Assembly: GCF_019285515.1 (NCBI RefSeq)
Contig: NZ_CP079095.1
Coordinates: forward strand, 3,442,501 to 3,506,500
DNA: 64,000 nt
Direction of reading: 5' to 3'
Source: Methylococcus sp. Mc7
GTDB lineage: Bacteria; Pseudomonadota; Gammaproteobacteria; Methylococcales; Methylococcaceae
Shown one piece after another: positions 1-9,839 of this stretch. Both the position numbers and the translations under genes were made by a program. The notes below the pieces were generated by a model, which saw only the letters and a list, made by a program, of their open reading frames with translations, had not been told where the DNA came from and made no database searches. Position 1 is the stretch's first letter; the number at the start of each line of letters is the position of its first letter.

Positions 1-71
1 TTGTCGATCCCCTTGATGTCGGCCAGCCTGGAAAGAAAGTGTTCGAGTACCTGGCGTTCTTCAGTGTTCAT
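1..71 (-). CDS. DUF2076-like protein, N-terminal fragment (runs off the window)
   Basis: Only the first 23-24 codons are visible, reading leftward from an ATG at 71-69. The peptide begins MNTEERQVLEHFLSRLADI, which resembles the N-terminus of the DUF2076 family (proteins starting MNxEERQLI with a following helix). That family is poorly characterised; some members are described as periplasmic ligand-binding sensors. The rest of the gene lies outside the window, so the family call rests on a short match and could be wrong. Confidence 0.45.
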   Translation of the reverse strand, partial: MNTEERQVLEHFLSRLADIKGID

Positions 72-169
72 AGGTCGATGTTCGATAGCGGGCGGCATGC
101 CCGACACCCCACATTGTCGGGATCGATGCGAGGATTTCAATGGGGCAGCGGCGGGACCTGCGGCGAAGT

Positions 170-910
170 TCAAAGCATGTGCCCGATGGCCGGATGTTCT
201 TCGAGCAGGCGTGCGCGGAAGCTTTCCACCCAGTCTCCGGGGGCGCGGACGGCGCGAGGTCCCGTGACGGAAACCTGCTGCTGGATGCGCATGGGGTGGT
301 CGGTCAGAAAGACCAGGCGGTCGGCCAGCGCGATGGCTTCGCGGACATCGTGGGTCACGAACAGCACGGTATGCGGCCGCTCCTGCCAGACGGCGAGCAG
401 CAGTTCGCGGATTCGGCGGCTGGTCGCGGCGTCGAGCGACACGAAGGGCTCGTCCATGAGCAGCAGGGCGGGGCGGACGGCGAAGGCTCGAGCCAGTGCG
501 GCGCGGCGGCTCATCCCCAGGGACAGCCGCTCCGGGAACTGGTGCTGGGCGTGGGTGAGTCCCAGAATGTCGAGCAGGTGGTCGACGTGCTCGCGGTCGG
601 TTTCGCCCTTCGGCAGCGCCAGCTCGATGTTCTGGCGGACGCTGCGCCAGGGCAGCAGGCGCGGCTCCTGGAATACGTAGGCGGTATGGGGCCGGTCGCC
701 GGCATCCTCGCCGAAGTCGACGCTGCCTTCGAATTCCCTGTCCAGGCCGGCGACGATGTTGAGCAGGGTAGTCTTGCCGCAGCCGGAAGGGCCGACCAGG
801 CAGACGAATTCGCCGTGTGCCAGGTTCAGTTCCAGGTTTTCGATGACCGCCGGGTTTTCCCGCGAGGTCGGCACCCGGTACAGCTTCCGCACGATCCGTA
901 CGCGAATCAT
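170..910 (-). CDS. ABC transporter ATP-binding protein, nitrate/sulfonate/taurine type
   Basis: A 246-aa ATPase that would energise import through the adjacent permease at the inner membrane. The Walker A motif GPSGCGKTT lies near residue 40, followed by the signature-like LSLGMSRRAALARAF, Walker B LLLMDEP and the H-loop FVTHD. The signature LSLGM deviates from the usual LSGGM. I chose the ATG at 910, giving protein MIRVRIVRK, because it overlaps the permease stop by 4 bp (ATGA), a typical coupled arrangement; an upstream extension inside the permease gene is less likely. The family (SsuB/TauB/NrtD) imports nitrate, sulfonates, taurine or related organic ions. No substrate-binding protein is next to it, so the substrate is unknown. 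Confidence 0.85.
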   Translation of the reverse strand: MIRVRIVRKLYRVPTSRENPAVIENLELNLAHGEFVCLVGPSGCGKTTLLNIVAGLDREFEGSVDFGEDAGDRPHTAYVFQEPRLLPWRSVRQNIELALPKGETDREHVDHLLDILGLTHAQHQFPERLSLGMSRRAALARAFAVRPALLLMDEPFVSLDAATSRRIRELLLAVWQERPHTVLFVTHDVREAIALADRLVFLTDHPMRIQQQVSVTGPRAVRAPGDWVESFRARLLEEHPAIGHML

Positions 911-1665
911 CGCCGCCACCGCATTGCCCGCGCCTCCAGGGGCTTGAAGATTGCCCATTCGATGAGCTGGATCACGCCGACGAAGGCAATCGTGTAAGCC
1001 AGAATTCCCGCCACGTCGAACATCTGGAAGAACAGGTGCAACTGGTAACCCATGCCGTCGCTGCGGCCGAGGATCTCAACCACCAGGATGATTTTCCAGA
1101 TCAGCGCCACGCCGTTGCGGGAAGCGGCGATGAAGAACGGAAAAAGCTGCGGCGCGATGACATGGCGCAAGGTCTTGATGCGGCCGAAGCGATAGGATTC
1201 GGCCATCTCCAGCAGGTTGCGGTCGATCGCGCGGGTGCCTTCGCGCAGGGTGACGACGACATTGGGCAGTTTGTTCACGACCACCGCCGTAACCGCCGCG
1301 GCCTCGCCCAGCCCGAACCAGACGTAGCAGAGGATGATGATGACGAGGGCCGGCACGTTGAGGAACAACATCACCCAAACGTCGAAGAACAGATCCAGGC
1401 GCGGGTGCCGCCCCAGCAGCACGCCGAGCGCGCTCCCGAGGCTCGTCGCCAGCACGAAACTCGCCGCCAGCCGTGACAGGGTGGCGCCCAGATGATGGAG
1501 CAGGTTGCCGGAGCGGATTTCCCCGGCGAGCACGCTCAGGACCTCGGACGGGCCGGGCAGGGTGGCCGACGCCGTCGCGTTCGCTGCGATCTGCCAGAGC
1601 CCCACCAGCGCCAGTAGAGAGAGTGCGGGGTAAATCCTGTAAAGGCTGGAGCGTAGGGAGAGCAC
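907..1665 (-). CDS. ABC transporter permease, SsuC/TauC/NrtB type
   Basis: A 252-aa integral membrane protein with an N-terminal hydrophobic segment and about six predicted membrane spans. The BPD_transp_1 region carries the EAA-type loop near residues 150-175 ([19 protein letters not shown]), which contacts the ATPase. It is the first gene of a two-gene operon with the ATPase downstream. It is divergent from the phosphorylase gene at 1775, with about 110 bp between them for promoters. The binding protein normally found with such permeases is missing from this window and may be encoded elsewhere. Confidence 0.85.
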   Translation of the reverse strand: MLSLRSSLYRIYPALSLLALVGLWQIAANATASATLPGPSEVLSVLAGEIRSGNLLHHLGATLSRLAASFVLATSLGSALGVLLGRHPRLDLFFDVWVMLFLNVPALVIIILCYVWFGLGEAAAVTAVVVNKLPNVVVTLREGTRAIDRNLLEMAESYRFGRIKTLRHVIAPQLFPFFIAASRNGVALIWKIILVVEILGRSDGMGYQLHLFFQMFDVAGILAYTIAFVGVIQLIEWAIFKPLEARAMRWRR

Positions 1666-1774
1666 GCCGGGGGAAGGGATCGTGGGGCTTCAAAGGCGTG
1701 ATATTGTACGGGGCGGAAAGGGCTTTGTCCTGGCGCCGCCGGGGATTTTCGATTCGAGGAGGGATTGCCGACCG

Positions 1775-3325
1775 ATGTCCGACGAAGAGCCAATCAAGAC
1801 CCGGCTGAAGCTCCGGGCGGTGGCCGTCGATACGTACCGGGAAAATGTGGCCTACATGCACCGGGAATGTTCGGTGTACCGGGCGGAAGGCTTCCAGGCG
1901 CTGGCCAAGATCCGGGTCGGCTGCAACGGCAAGCAGATCGAGGCGGTACTGAACGTGGTGGACGATACCCGCATCGTAGCCCCGGATGAGCTGGGTCTGT
2001 CCGAGCAGGCGTTCCAGCGTTTCGGCGAACCGGCGGGGCAGCCGGTCAACGTGGCCCAGGCTGAGCCGCCGCTGTCCATGGACGGGGTCCGGCGCAAGAT
2101 CGGCGGCGAGCGGCTGGATTACGGCGACTATCAGGCCATTACCAGCGACATCGCCAAAGGGCGCTATTCCAAGATGGAAATGGCCGCGTTCCTGGTGGCG
2201 ACCGGACAGAACGGACTGGATCGCGACGAAGTGCTGTCGCTGACAAGGGCGATGCTGGAAACCGGTGTGCGGCTGAGCTGGAACGAGCCGCTGGTGGCCG
2301 ACAAGCACTGCATCGGTGGTATTCCGGGCAATCGGACCTCGCTGCTGATCGTTCCCATCGTGGCGGCGCACGGCATGCTGATCCCCAAGACTTCCAGCCG
2401 GGCGATCACCTCGCCCGCCGGGACGGCGGACACCATGGAAGTACTTGCCCGCACCGACCTGGTGCCGGAGTCCCTCGACCGGCTGGTGCGGATGGAGCGG
2501 GGCTGCCTGGCGTGGGGCGGCACCACTCGCCTGGCTCCGGTCGACGACATGCTGATATCCGTGGAGCGCCCGCTCGGCATCGACTCCCAAGGCCAGATGG
2601 TCGCTTCGATCCTGTCGAAGAAGCTGGCGGCCGGTGCCACCCATCTGCTGTTGGACATCCCGGTCGGTCCCAGCGCCAAGGTGCGGCAGATGCGCGATGC
2701 CATGAGCCTCAGGAAGCTGTTCGAATACGTCGGCGACCGCGTCGGCCTGCACTTGGAAGCCGTCATCACCGACGGCGGCCAGCCGATCGGCCGGGGCATC
2801 GGCCCGGTGCTCGAGGTGCGGGACGTCATGCAGGTGCTGGAAAACGATCCGAAAGCGCCAGTCGACCTGCGCGAAAAGTCCCTGCGCCTGGCCGGGCGTA
2901 TCATCGAGTTCGATCCCGACGTCCGGGGCGGTTTCGGCTATTCGATCGCCCGCGACATCCTGGAATCGGGTCGGGCGCTCGCCAAGATGCACAGGATCAT
3001 CGACGCCCAGGGCCGGCAGGAGCGGCGGCTGGAGCCCGGACGGCTGGTCTTCGAGGTGTTGGCGGAGCGGGCCGGAATGGTGGTCGGAATCGACAATTTC
3101 TTCCTGGCGCAGACCGCCCGTCTGGCCGGCGCGCCCATGAGCAGAGGCGCGGGTGTGGATCTGCTGAACAAGCTAGGCGATAGGGTGGAGGAGGGGCAAC
3201 CGCTCTACCGGGTCTACGCGGAATTCCCCGCCAACTTCGAATTCGCCCGTGAGTTCACCCGCGCGAGGAGCGGCTACCGCATCGGGGACGCAGCCTCCTT
3301 GAGCAGGCCGCACATGGAGTTCTGA
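1775..3325 (+). CDS. Archaeal-type thymidine/AMP phosphorylase family protein
   Basis: A 516-aa member of the thymidine phosphorylase/AMP phosphorylase superfamily, which cleaves nucleosides or NMPs with phosphate to give the base and a ribose 1-phosphate or ribose 1,5-bisphosphate. The phosphate-binding signature [17 protein letters not shown] (about residues 206-222) matches the long archaeal-type branch rather than classical DeoA of about 440 aa. An N-terminal domain of about 90 residues precedes the helical domain, as in AMP phosphorylases. The ATG at 1775 follows AGGAGGG at 1757-1763; an in-frame ATG at 1682 lacks such a site. The PRPP synthetase-like gene starts 2 bp after the stop, so the pair is probably co-transcribed and works in phosphopentose/nucleotide salvage. 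The substrate (thymidine or AMP) cannot be settled from sequence. Confidence 0.85.
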   Translation: MSDEEPIKTRLKLRAVAVDTYRENVAYMHRECSVYRAEGFQALAKIRVGCNGKQIEAVLNVVDDTRIVAPDELGLSEQAFQRFGEPAGQPVNVAQAEPPLSMDGVRRKIGGERLDYGDYQAITSDIAKGRYSKMEMAAFLVATGQNGLDRDEVLSLTRAMLETGVRLSWNEPLVADKHCIGGIPGNRTSLLIVPIVAAHGMLIPKTSSRAITSPAGTADTMEVLARTDLVPESLDRLVRMERGCLAWGGTTRLAPVDDMLISVERPLGIDSQGQMVASILSKKLAAGATHLLLDIPVGPSAKVRQMRDAMSLRKLFEYVGDRVGLHLEAVITDGGQPIGRGIGPVLEVRDVMQVLENDPKAPVDLREKSLRLAGRIIEFDPDVRGGFGYSIARDILESGRALAKMHRIIDAQGRQERRLEPGRLVFEVLAERAGMVVGIDNFFLAQTARLAGAPMSRGAGVDLLNKLGDRVEEGQPLYRVYAEFPANFEFAREFTRARSGYRIGDAASLSRPHMEF

Positions 3326-3327
3326 CC

Positions 3328-4206
3328 GTGGTCGTCATGGGTTTCGAGGAAACCCGAGCCCAGTCCCGGCAGCTTGCCGGATCGCTGGACTGTCCCTGGC
3401 GCGAGATCGAGGTCCACCGGTTCCCGGACGGCGAAAGCCGAGTGACCGTTCCGCCGGACGTGCGGGGGACCGGGGTCGTGCACCGCAGCCTGGACCGCCC
3501 CAACGACAAACTGGTGGAGCTGGTGCTGGCCGCCGAGACCTTGCGCCGGCAGGGCTGCGACCGGCTGGTCCTGGTGGCGCCTTATCTCTGCTACATGCGC
3601 CAGGACATCGCGTTTCACCCCGGCGAAGCGGTGGCGCAGAGGGTCGTCGGGAACCTGTTGGCACGTTATTTCGATGCGCTCATCACCGTCGACCCCCATT
3701 TGCACCGGATCGACCGTCTGGACCAGGCGGTGCCGCTGAAACAGGTCCTGAGTCTGTCCTCGGCGACGCTCGTCAGTCGCTATCTGGCGACAGGTGAAAG
3801 GAAACGGCTATTATTGGGGCCGGATCAGGAATCCCGGCAATGGGTGGAGGCGATCGCCGCGCAGGCGGGCCTGCCGTGCGCCGTCGCCTCGAAGCGTCGC
3901 ATGGGGGACAGGGAGGTTGGCATCGCGCTCCCGCGGGAGACCGGGGCGTTCGAGGCCGTGGTGCTGGTGGACGACGTCGCGAGCACCGGAACCACCTTGG
4001 CGGAAACGGCGCGGCTACTCGCCCAGGGCGGGGTAACCAGAATCGATGTGGTCGTGACTCATGCCCTGTTCGCCGGCGATGCCTGGAACCGGCTCAAGCA
4101 GGCGGGGGTCGGGGAGGTAGTCTCGACCGACAGCATCAGCCATCCCACCAATCGGATGTGTCTCGCACCTCTGCTGGCCGATGCGGTGCGAAGATGCGCG
4201 TTTTGA
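3328..4206 (+). CDS. prs: Ribose-phosphate pyrophosphokinase (PRPP synthetase) family protein
   Basis: A 292-aa protein resembling Prs, which makes PRPP from ribose 5-phosphate and ATP. Visible marks are the N-terminal HRFPDGES segment, the metal/ATP region ITVDPHLHRI, the flexible-loop-like SKRRMGDREV, and the PRPP-binding loop VVLVDDVASTGTTL near residue 215. It is shorter than the usual bacterial Prs (about 315 aa), closer to archaeal forms. The start is GTG at 3328, 2 bp after the phosphorylase stop; an ATG three codons downstream (3337) is possible. Tight coupling to the phosphorylase suggests it uses or regenerates phosphoribosyl intermediates from nucleotide breakdown. It could be a second, specialised Prs rather than the housekeeping enzyme. 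Confidence 0.85.
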   Translation: MVVMGFEETRAQSRQLAGSLDCPWREIEVHRFPDGESRVTVPPDVRGTGVVHRSLDRPNDKLVELVLAAETLRRQGCDRLVLVAPYLCYMRQDIAFHPGEAVAQRVVGNLLARYFDALITVDPHLHRIDRLDQAVPLKQVLSLSSATLVSRYLATGERKRLLLGPDQESRQWVEAIAAQAGLPCAVASKRRMGDREVGIALPRETGAFEAVVLVDDVASTGTTLAETARLLAQGGVTRIDVVVTHALFAGDAWNRLKQAGVGEVVSTDSISHPTNRMCLAPLLADAVRRCAF

Positions 4207-4233
4207 GCGGCCCTAAGCAGCAGGAACCTTTCG

Positions 4234-5787
4234 TTGTACAAATTCCGTTTTCCTTCACTGTCGGTGAGCAAGCTGGTGCTCGGCGGCTTCGTCCTGGCGG
4301 CTTTACCGCTGCTGGTCGCCATCGGCTCGACCGTCGGCGCCGTGGACGATCTTGCCGCGCAGTCCCGAAAAACGGTTTATTCCGTCGCCCAGCTCAGCCA
4401 GAAAAGCTTCATGCTCATGGAGCGCCTGAGCGACCTGGAGCGGAAGGGAAAGCAGCTCCTGGTATTCGATGACGCGGACATGCGCGGCGCCTTCAAGGCC
4501 ATGCACGAACGGGTGCAGGACATCGTGCTGGACCTGCGGGTCCGGACCGAAGACGAGTCGCTGACCGTCCAGCTCGATCAGTTCGGTTCGGACGAGGCGG
4601 CCGCCTATGAAAGCGTGGTGGAGGTGTACGAAAGCCGCAAGGCGAAAGCGCAAGGGGCGGCGCAGCGGCGCGGTTCGCAGGGCCCTTCGGCGGCCCTGGA
4701 GAAGTTCGACGGCGTGTTCCAGGCACTGGGGATGCGGGCCAGGGCTTTGTCGCAGGCTTATACGGTGCTGATCGACAAGGAGGTCGCGCTGCTCGACGGG
4801 CATTCCAAAACCGTCCAGGACCGCATCCTGGTGCGCTCGGCGGTGCTGGTTCCCGGAGCAGCCTGTCTCGTCGCCCTCTTCACCGTCCTCATCACCCGTC
4901 CGATCCGCCAGTTGGAATACGCGATCCGCCAACTGGGGAGCGGCGATTACCACCAGCCGGTCAGCGTCACCGGGCCGTCCGACCTGACATTCCTGGGCGA
5001 GCGCCTGGAATGGCTCAGAGGCCGGCTGAACGCGCTGGAGGAGGCCAAGCAGCAATTCATGCGCCACGTTTCGCACGAAGTCAAGACGCCGCTCGCGACC
5101 ATCCATGAAGGCACGGGACTGCTGGCGGACGAAGTGGTGGGCGAGCTGAATCCGGAGCAGAAGGAGATCACCCAGATACTGGTCAGCAACACTCAGCGGC
5201 TCGAGCGGCTGATCACCGCGCTGATCAATTTCAGCCAGGCCAATGCCGATCCGGGTGCGCTCCGGCGCGAACCGGTCGACATGCATGCGCTGGTGGGTGA
5301 GGTCCTGGAGGAGTATCAGTTGCGTCTCCGGGCGAACGAACTCCGGGTCGAGTCGCATCTGGCGAAGGTCGAAATCGAAGGCAACCGCGAACAACTCCGC
5401 ACCGTGATCGACAATCTCCTGTCCAACGCCGTCAAGTATTCCCCGACCGGCGGCCTGATTTCGCTGCGGCTCAGCGCCCTGGACCACTACCTGGAACTCG
5501 AAGTCGGCGACGAGGGGCCGGGGATAGCGCCGGAAGAGCGGCAGCAGGTGTTCGAGCCCTTCTTCCAGGGCAGCAAGGGGCGGGAACTGGGCATCCCGGG
5601 CACGGGGCTCGGCTTGGCCATCGTCCGCGAGTGCGTCATGAGCCACCATGGCAGCGTCGAGCTGCTGGATGCGCCGACCGGCAGGGGCACCCTGGTCAGG
5701 GTCAGAATCCCCTGGTGTGAAGAATCGGCGCCCCGGTTGCGTGTGCGAATATCGCTTCCTCGACAAGGAGAACCAGCCAATGTTTAA
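4234..5787 (+). CDS. glrK: Sensor histidine kinase, GlrK/QseE type
   Basis: A 517-aa inner-membrane histidine kinase. It has a TM helix at about residues 14-34, a periplasmic helical sensor region to about 190, a second TM at about 200-222, a HAMP linker, HisKA with HVSHEVKTPLATI (phosphoacceptor His near 280), and a HATPase domain with an N box (DNLLSNAVKYS) and G boxes (GDEGPGIAP, GTGLGLAI). The only suitable start is TTG at 4234. Its stop overlaps the next gene by 8 bp. The following lipoprotein and sigma54 response regulator reproduce the glrK-qseG-glrR (qseEGF) order of enterobacteria, where the system responds to envelope stress; the signal here is unknown. Confidence 0.88.
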   Translation: MYKFRFPSLSVSKLVLGGFVLAALPLLVAIGSTVGAVDDLAAQSRKTVYSVAQLSQKSFMLMERLSDLERKGKQLLVFDDADMRGAFKAMHERVQDIVLDLRVRTEDESLTVQLDQFGSDEAAAYESVVEVYESRKAKAQGAAQRRGSQGPSAALEKFDGVFQALGMRARALSQAYTVLIDKEVALLDGHSKTVQDRILVRSAVLVPGAACLVALFTVLITRPIRQLEYAIRQLGSGDYHQPVSVTGPSDLTFLGERLEWLRGRLNALEEAKQQFMRHVSHEVKTPLATIHEGTGLLADEVVGELNPEQKEITQILVSNTQRLERLITALINFSQANADPGALRREPVDMHALVGEVLEEYQLRLRANELRVESHLAKVEIEGNREQLRTVIDNLLSNAVKYSPTGGLISLRLSALDHYLELEVGDEGPGIAPEERQQVFEPFFQGSKGRELGIPGTGLGLAIVRECVMSHHGSVELLDAPTGRGTLVRVRIPWCEESAPRLRVRISLPRQGEPANV

Positions 5788-6349
5788 GGCACATGTATTG
5801 CTTATTTTGCTTGCGGGCCTGTTGGCCGGGTGCCAGCTATGGCAGCCCGCCAAGCCTCCGGAGCAGCCGGTTGCGGCGCCTCCCCGCGATTATGCGGCGA
5901 CGGATCTGGACGCGCTGGTCCGCTACAGCGAAGACCTCGCCAAGATGACGCCGGCCGAGCGTCTGCCGGAGTGCCAGCAGGCCGACCGCATGCAGGCATC
6001 CAATCCGCGTATGGGATACCGGCTTCACCTGCTGCTGGCGCAGATGGTCACGACGGGCTGCGGCGACGCTTCGGTGACGCTGGGGAACATCAGGGTGGTG
6101 ATCAACGAAATCGAGGACGCGCGCGTGCGCGGCTGGCTGGCCTACCTGGGTGAGCTGGTGTCCAGGTCTCAGAAGGAGGCGGCCGAAAAGGCCGAGCTGG
6201 ACAAGCAGCTCAAGGAGGCGCAGAGCGGCAAACACAAGGTGCGCAAGGACGCAAAGGCCAAGGACAGCAAGATCCAGAGCCTGGAAAGCGAAGTCGAGGA
6301 ATTGCGCAGCAAATTGAACACGCTCAAATCGATTGAGCAGAAACTGTAG
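5780..6349 (+). CDS. qseG: QseG/YfhG-like outer-membrane lipoprotein
   Basis: A 189-aa lipoprotein. The N-terminal signal ends in lipobox LLAGC (Cys near residue 17), and residue +2 is Gln, compatible with outer-membrane sorting. The C-terminal third is a charged coiled coil rich in Lys/Glu with heptad-like spacing (KIQSLESEVEELRSKLNTL). It sits between the kinase and response-regulator genes, overlapping the kinase by 8 bp. QseG is the conserved lipoprotein of this locus and is known in enterobacteria to bind the kinase and modulate its activity. Sequence similarity outside the lipobox is not obvious by eye, so the name rests partly on position. Confidence 0.75.
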   Translation: MFKAHVLLILLAGLLAGCQLWQPAKPPEQPVAAPPRDYAATDLDALVRYSEDLAKMTPAERLPECQQADRMQASNPRMGYRLHLLLAQMVTTGCGDASVTLGNIRVVINEIEDARVRGWLAYLGELVSRSQKEAAEKAELDKQLKEAQSGKHKVRKDAKAKDSKIQSLESEVEELRSKLNTLKSIEQKL

Positions 6350-6368
6350 TGATCGGGATTTTCAAACG

Positions 6369-7751
6369 ATGAGTGAAACGCGCAAGCGAGTGTTGCTGGT
6401 GGACGACGACCCGGACCTGTTGCGGCTGATCGGGTTACGCCTGACGGCGGCGGGGTTCGACGTGGCCAAGGCGGCGAACGGCCAAGCCGCGCTGTCCCAG
6501 GTGGCGGTATTCCGGCCCCACGTCGTCGTGACCGATCTCAGGATGGACGGAATGGACGGCATGGCATTGTTCGACGCTTTGAATGAACGCCATCCCACCT
6601 TGCCCGTGATCATCATGACGGCGCACGGCACCATCAACGACGCCGTCGCCGCGACCCGCCGGGGGGTATTCGGGTTCGTCACCAAGCCGGTGGACAAGAA
6701 CGACCTGATCGAGCACATTTCCGAAGCGATCCGCATCAACGGAAACACCGCCGTCGTTCCCGACAAGGAGGAGTGGCGCGCACGGATCGTCACTCAGAGC
6801 CCCCTGATGGAGGAAGTCCTGGGGCAGGCCCAGCGGGTGGCCCAGAACCGCGCCAGCGTGTTCATCGGCGGCGAGAGCGGCACCGGCAAGGAACTCCTGG
6901 CTCGGGCCATCCACGACCTGAGCCCTCGCGCCAAGGCGCCGTTCGTGGCCGTCAACTGCAGCGCCATCCCGGAAAATCTGCTCGAGTCCGAGCTGTTCGG
7001 CTACCGCAAGGGAGCGTTCACCGGCGCGACGCGAGACCACCAGGGCCTGTTCAAGGCTGCCGACGGCGGCACCCTGTTCCTGGATGAGGTCGGCGACATG
7101 CCGAGGTCCTTCCAGGTGAAGCTGCTGCGCGCCCTTCAGGAGATGAAGGTACGTCCGGTCGGAGCGACCCATGACGAGCCGGTCGATGTCCGCGTGATCT
7201 CCGCTACCCACGTCGATCTCGAACAGGCGATGGCGGAGGGGAACTTCCGCGAGGACCTGTATTACCGCCTCAACGTGGTGACCCTGCTGTTGCCGCCTCT
7301 GGTAAAGCGTCCCGAGGACATTCCCTTGCTGGCTCTGCATTTCCTGCGGGATCTCGCGAGTTCGTACGGCGATCAGGTCAAAGGATTCTCTCCGGAAGCG
7401 ATGGAGGCGCTGGTGAATTTCCAGTGGCCCGGCAACGTCCGGCAACTGCGCAACGTGGTAGAGCAGTGCATGGCGCTGTCGACCACGCCGCTGATTCCCG
7501 TGACGCTGGTGCAGCGCGCCTTGCGGGAGGCTCCGTCGGCCTTCCCCTCGCTGCAGGAAGCCAGGGACCAGTTCGAACTCAATTATCTCATCCGCCTGTT
7601 GCAGATGACCCGGGGCAACGTGACCCAGGCCGCCCGCCTGGCCAAACGCAACCGCACCGAATTTTACCGGCTTCTGAGCCGGCACGGGATGAATCCGGCG
7701 ATGTTCAAGGCGGGCGGCGAGCCGGCCGGCGATGCGCAGCCGCCTTCGTGA
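6369..7751 (+). CDS. glrR: Sigma54-dependent response regulator, GlrR/QseF type
   Basis: A 460-aa NtrC-family regulator. The receiver domain (about residues 1-120) has the acidic pair DDDPD and the phosphorylatable Asp in [12 protein letters not shown]. The AAA+ domain has Walker A GESGTGKE, the sigma54-contacting GAFTGA loop and Walker [12 protein letters not shown]. The C-terminal Fis-type HTH ([20 protein letters not shown]) ends the protein. The ATG at 6369 gives the canonical [14 protein letters not shown] start. It is the output partner of the kinase two genes upstream and should activate RpoN-dependent promoters; in E. coli GlrR drives glmY and rpoE. Confidence 0.9.
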   Translation: MSETRKRVLLVDDDPDLLRLIGLRLTAAGFDVAKAANGQAALSQVAVFRPHVVVTDLRMDGMDGMALFDALNERHPTLPVIIMTAHGTINDAVAATRRGVFGFVTKPVDKNDLIEHISEAIRINGNTAVVPDKEEWRARIVTQSPLMEEVLGQAQRVAQNRASVFIGGESGTGKELLARAIHDLSPRAKAPFVAVNCSAIPENLLESELFGYRKGAFTGATRDHQGLFKAADGGTLFLDEVGDMPRSFQVKLLRALQEMKVRPVGATHDEPVDVRVISATHVDLEQAMAEGNFREDLYYRLNVVTLLLPPLVKRPEDIPLLALHFLRDLASSYGDQVKGFSPEAMEALVNFQWPGNVRQLRNVVEQCMALSTTPLIPVTLVQRALREAPSAFPSLQEARDQFELNYLIRLLQMTRGNVTQAARLAKRNRTEFYRLLSRHGMNPAMFKAGGEPAGDAQPPS

Positions 7752-7786
7752 TATTCTCAGCGTCCGGTTAATTCCCCGATTTCCTC

Positions 7787-8548
7787 ATGAGCAATCCCAT
7801 TTCGCAGGTCGCGGCCGCCGATTTCCGCCGCCTGAATTCGCCCGGGACGGCGTTCCGCTGCCTGGTCACTGGCTTGACCTGGCTGGCCAAGCCCGGTATC
7901 CGGCGCTATGTCTGGATTCCCCTGGCGGTCAACCTGATCCTCTACAGCGTGGGGCTGTGGCTGGGGATCCGCTATTTTTCCGCTTTCCTGAACTGGATGC
8001 TGCCGGGATGGCTGGATTTCCTGCGCTGGCTGCTGTGGCCTGTGTTCGCCGTCGGTTTCTTCACGGTGATGTATTTCACCTTCTCGGTGCTGGCCAACAT
8101 CATCGGCTCGCCGTTCTATGGCGCCCTGGCTGAACGCACGACGGAACTGGCGACGGGGCGCCGGATCAGGCCAGCGGGAGTGCCGGGCGAGGCCGGCGTG
8201 TGGTCCAGCTTGCGAAGCGAGTTCCGGCGCCTGGCCTATTTGGGGCTGCGCATCGTGCCCCTGGCCGTCCTGTTCCTGATTCCGGTCGTCAATCTCGCCG
8301 CCCCGGTGTTATGGATGGTCTTCAATGCCTGGTTCATGGCGCTGGAATACACGGCCTATCCGCTGGAAGCGCGCGGCTGCGACTTCGACCGCCAGCGTGA
8401 ACTGCTGGGCCGGTTCCGGCTCGGTGCCGCGACGTTCGGCGGGACGGTCCTGCTGGCGCAGACGATTCCTCTCCTGAACGTTCTCGCCGCACCGGCGGCG
8501 GTCATCGGTGCTACCTTGTATCTGCTGGAGCTGCCGGCGGAAGAGTAG
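7787..8548 (+). CDS. cysZ: CysZ-like EI24 domain membrane protein
   Basis: A 253-aa integral membrane protein of the EI24/CysZ family, with four hydrophobic segments at about residues 45-65, 75-105, 145-195 and 215-245. E. coli CysZ mediates sulfate uptake for cysteine synthesis. The match includes the conserved N-terminal GLTWLAKPGIRRYVWIPL and the central ANIIGSPFYGALAERTTE region. It follows glrR by 35 bp and may be in the same transcript. Its last 38 bp overlap the 3' end of the convergent mtaB gene. The sulfate role is inferred from the family only. Confidence 0.8.
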   Translation: MSNPISQVAAADFRRLNSPGTAFRCLVTGLTWLAKPGIRRYVWIPLAVNLILYSVGLWLGIRYFSAFLNWMLPGWLDFLRWLLWPVFAVGFFTVMYFTFSVLANIIGSPFYGALAERTTELATGRRIRPAGVPGEAGVWSSLRSEFRRLAYLGLRIVPLAVLFLIPVVNLAAPVLWMVFNAWFMALEYTAYPLEARGCDFDRQRELLGRFRLGAATFGGTVLLAQTIPLLNVLAAPAAVIGATLYLLELPAEE

Positions 8549-9812
8549 CCGGCCCGCACCAGAGGAATTCGCCGGAGACGTCCACCTCCGAGAGGCGGAC
8601 CGGCGTAATGCGGTTGGTCAACCCGGTTTCCGGCGTCTGCATGGCGACGCGGAGATAGTTCGGCGTGTAGCCGCGATCGGCGCCGTCCCTCCGGTTTTCC
8701 CACAGCACCGGCATTTCCCTCCCGGCAAAACGCTCCAGCAGAGCCCGCTTTTGTGCCAGGGCCAGCTCATGCAGCGCCCGGCTGCGTTCCTTCTTGACCT
8801 CGGCAGGGACCTGTCCGCCCATTGCCGCGGCTTTCGTGCCCTCGCGGACGGAATAGGTGAAGACGTGGATATCGCCGAAGCCCATGGTTTCGACGAACTG
8901 CAGGCTTTCCTCCCATTCGTGCTCGGTTTCCCCCGGAAAACCGACGATGATGTCGGTGGTAATGTTGATGTCCGGTACCTGCTGCCGGGCTTGGGCCACC
9001 AATCGGGCGAATTCTTCCGACTTGCATCGCCTCGCCATGCGTTTGAGCACCGCGTCGCTGCCGCTCTGCAGCGGCAGGTGCAGATGCGGCATGAAACGGG
9101 GGTTCTCGAACAGCTCGAAAAAGCCTGATGGCAGGTCCCAGGGTTCCAGTGAGCCCAGCCGCAGGCGCGGAATTCCGGTCTCTTGCAGGATCGAGCGGAT
9201 CAACGCATCCAGCGGCAGCCCCAGATCGCCGCCGTAGCCGCCGAGATGCACGCCCGTCAGCACCACCTCCTGTACGCCTTCTGCCTGCAACTGCCGGATC
9301 TCCCGGACGACTTCCGCGAGGGGGCGGCTGCGCTCTTCGCCCCGCGCCACGGTGACGATGCAGAACGTGCAGCGGTAACGGCAGCCATCCTGTACCTTGA
9401 CGAACGCGCGCTGCCGGCCCAGAGCGAACAAGGCTGCCTCGCCGGGCTCGGTGGAAAATTCCGGCATGGCTTCCAGCGCGAGTTCCCGCGCGGCGATTTC
9501 GACCAGGCGCGATTTGTCCGCATTGCCGACGACGAGGTCGACGCCGAGCGCCGCTGCTTCTTCACGATGCAGAGTGGCGTAGCATCCACTGAGCACGAGG
9601 CGCGCGCGGGGACTCTGGCGCTGACTGCGGCGGATCGTCTGTCTCGACTTGCGTACGGCTTCCGCGGTCACGGCGCAGGAATTCAGCACGATGATGTCGG
9701 CATCGCCCGCTTCATCGACGAGGCGGTGGCCGCCGGCTTGAAATTCCCGGGCCCAGCTTTCCAGTTCCGCCTCGTTCAGACGGCAGCCCAGACTCTGAAG
9801 ATTGATTCGCAT
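8511..9812 (-). CDS. mtaB: tRNA (N6-threonylcarbamoyladenosine37-C2) methylthiotransferase MtaB
   Basis: A 433-aa radical SAM enzyme that converts t6A37 to ms2t6A37 in ANN-decoding tRNAs. The N-terminal UPF0004 domain holds the first-cluster cysteines (SLGCRLNEAE, LNSCAVT, LSGCYAT). The radical SAM cluster motif is CRYRCTFC (CxxxCxxC) near residues 147-154, followed by TVARGEERSR. A TRAM-like tail follows. LGCRLNE rather than MiaB's GCQMNE supports MtaB (MiaB-like e-type). It overlaps the cysZ-like gene convergently by 38 bp. Confidence 0.88.
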   Translation of the reverse strand: MRINLQSLGCRLNEAELESWAREFQAGGHRLVDEAGDADIIVLNSCAVTAEAVRKSRQTIRRSQRQSPRARLVLSGCYATLHREEAAALGVDLVVGNADKSRLVEIAARELALEAMPEFSTEPGEAALFALGRQRAFVKVQDGCRYRCTFCIVTVARGEERSRPLAEVVREIRQLQAEGVQEVVLTGVHLGGYGGDLGLPLDALIRSILQETGIPRLRLGSLEPWDLPSGFFELFENPRFMPHLHLPLQSGSDAVLKRMARRCKSEEFARLVAQARQQVPDINITTDIIVGFPGETEHEWEESLQFVETMGFGDIHVFTYSVREGTKAAAMGGQVPAEVKKERSRALHELALAQKRALLERFAGREMPVLWENRRDGADRGYTPNYLRVAMQTPETGLTNRITPVRLSEVDVSGEFLWCGPATLPPAAPADTR

Positions 9813-9839
9813 GATGAATGGATGTTGCGGGACCGCCGC

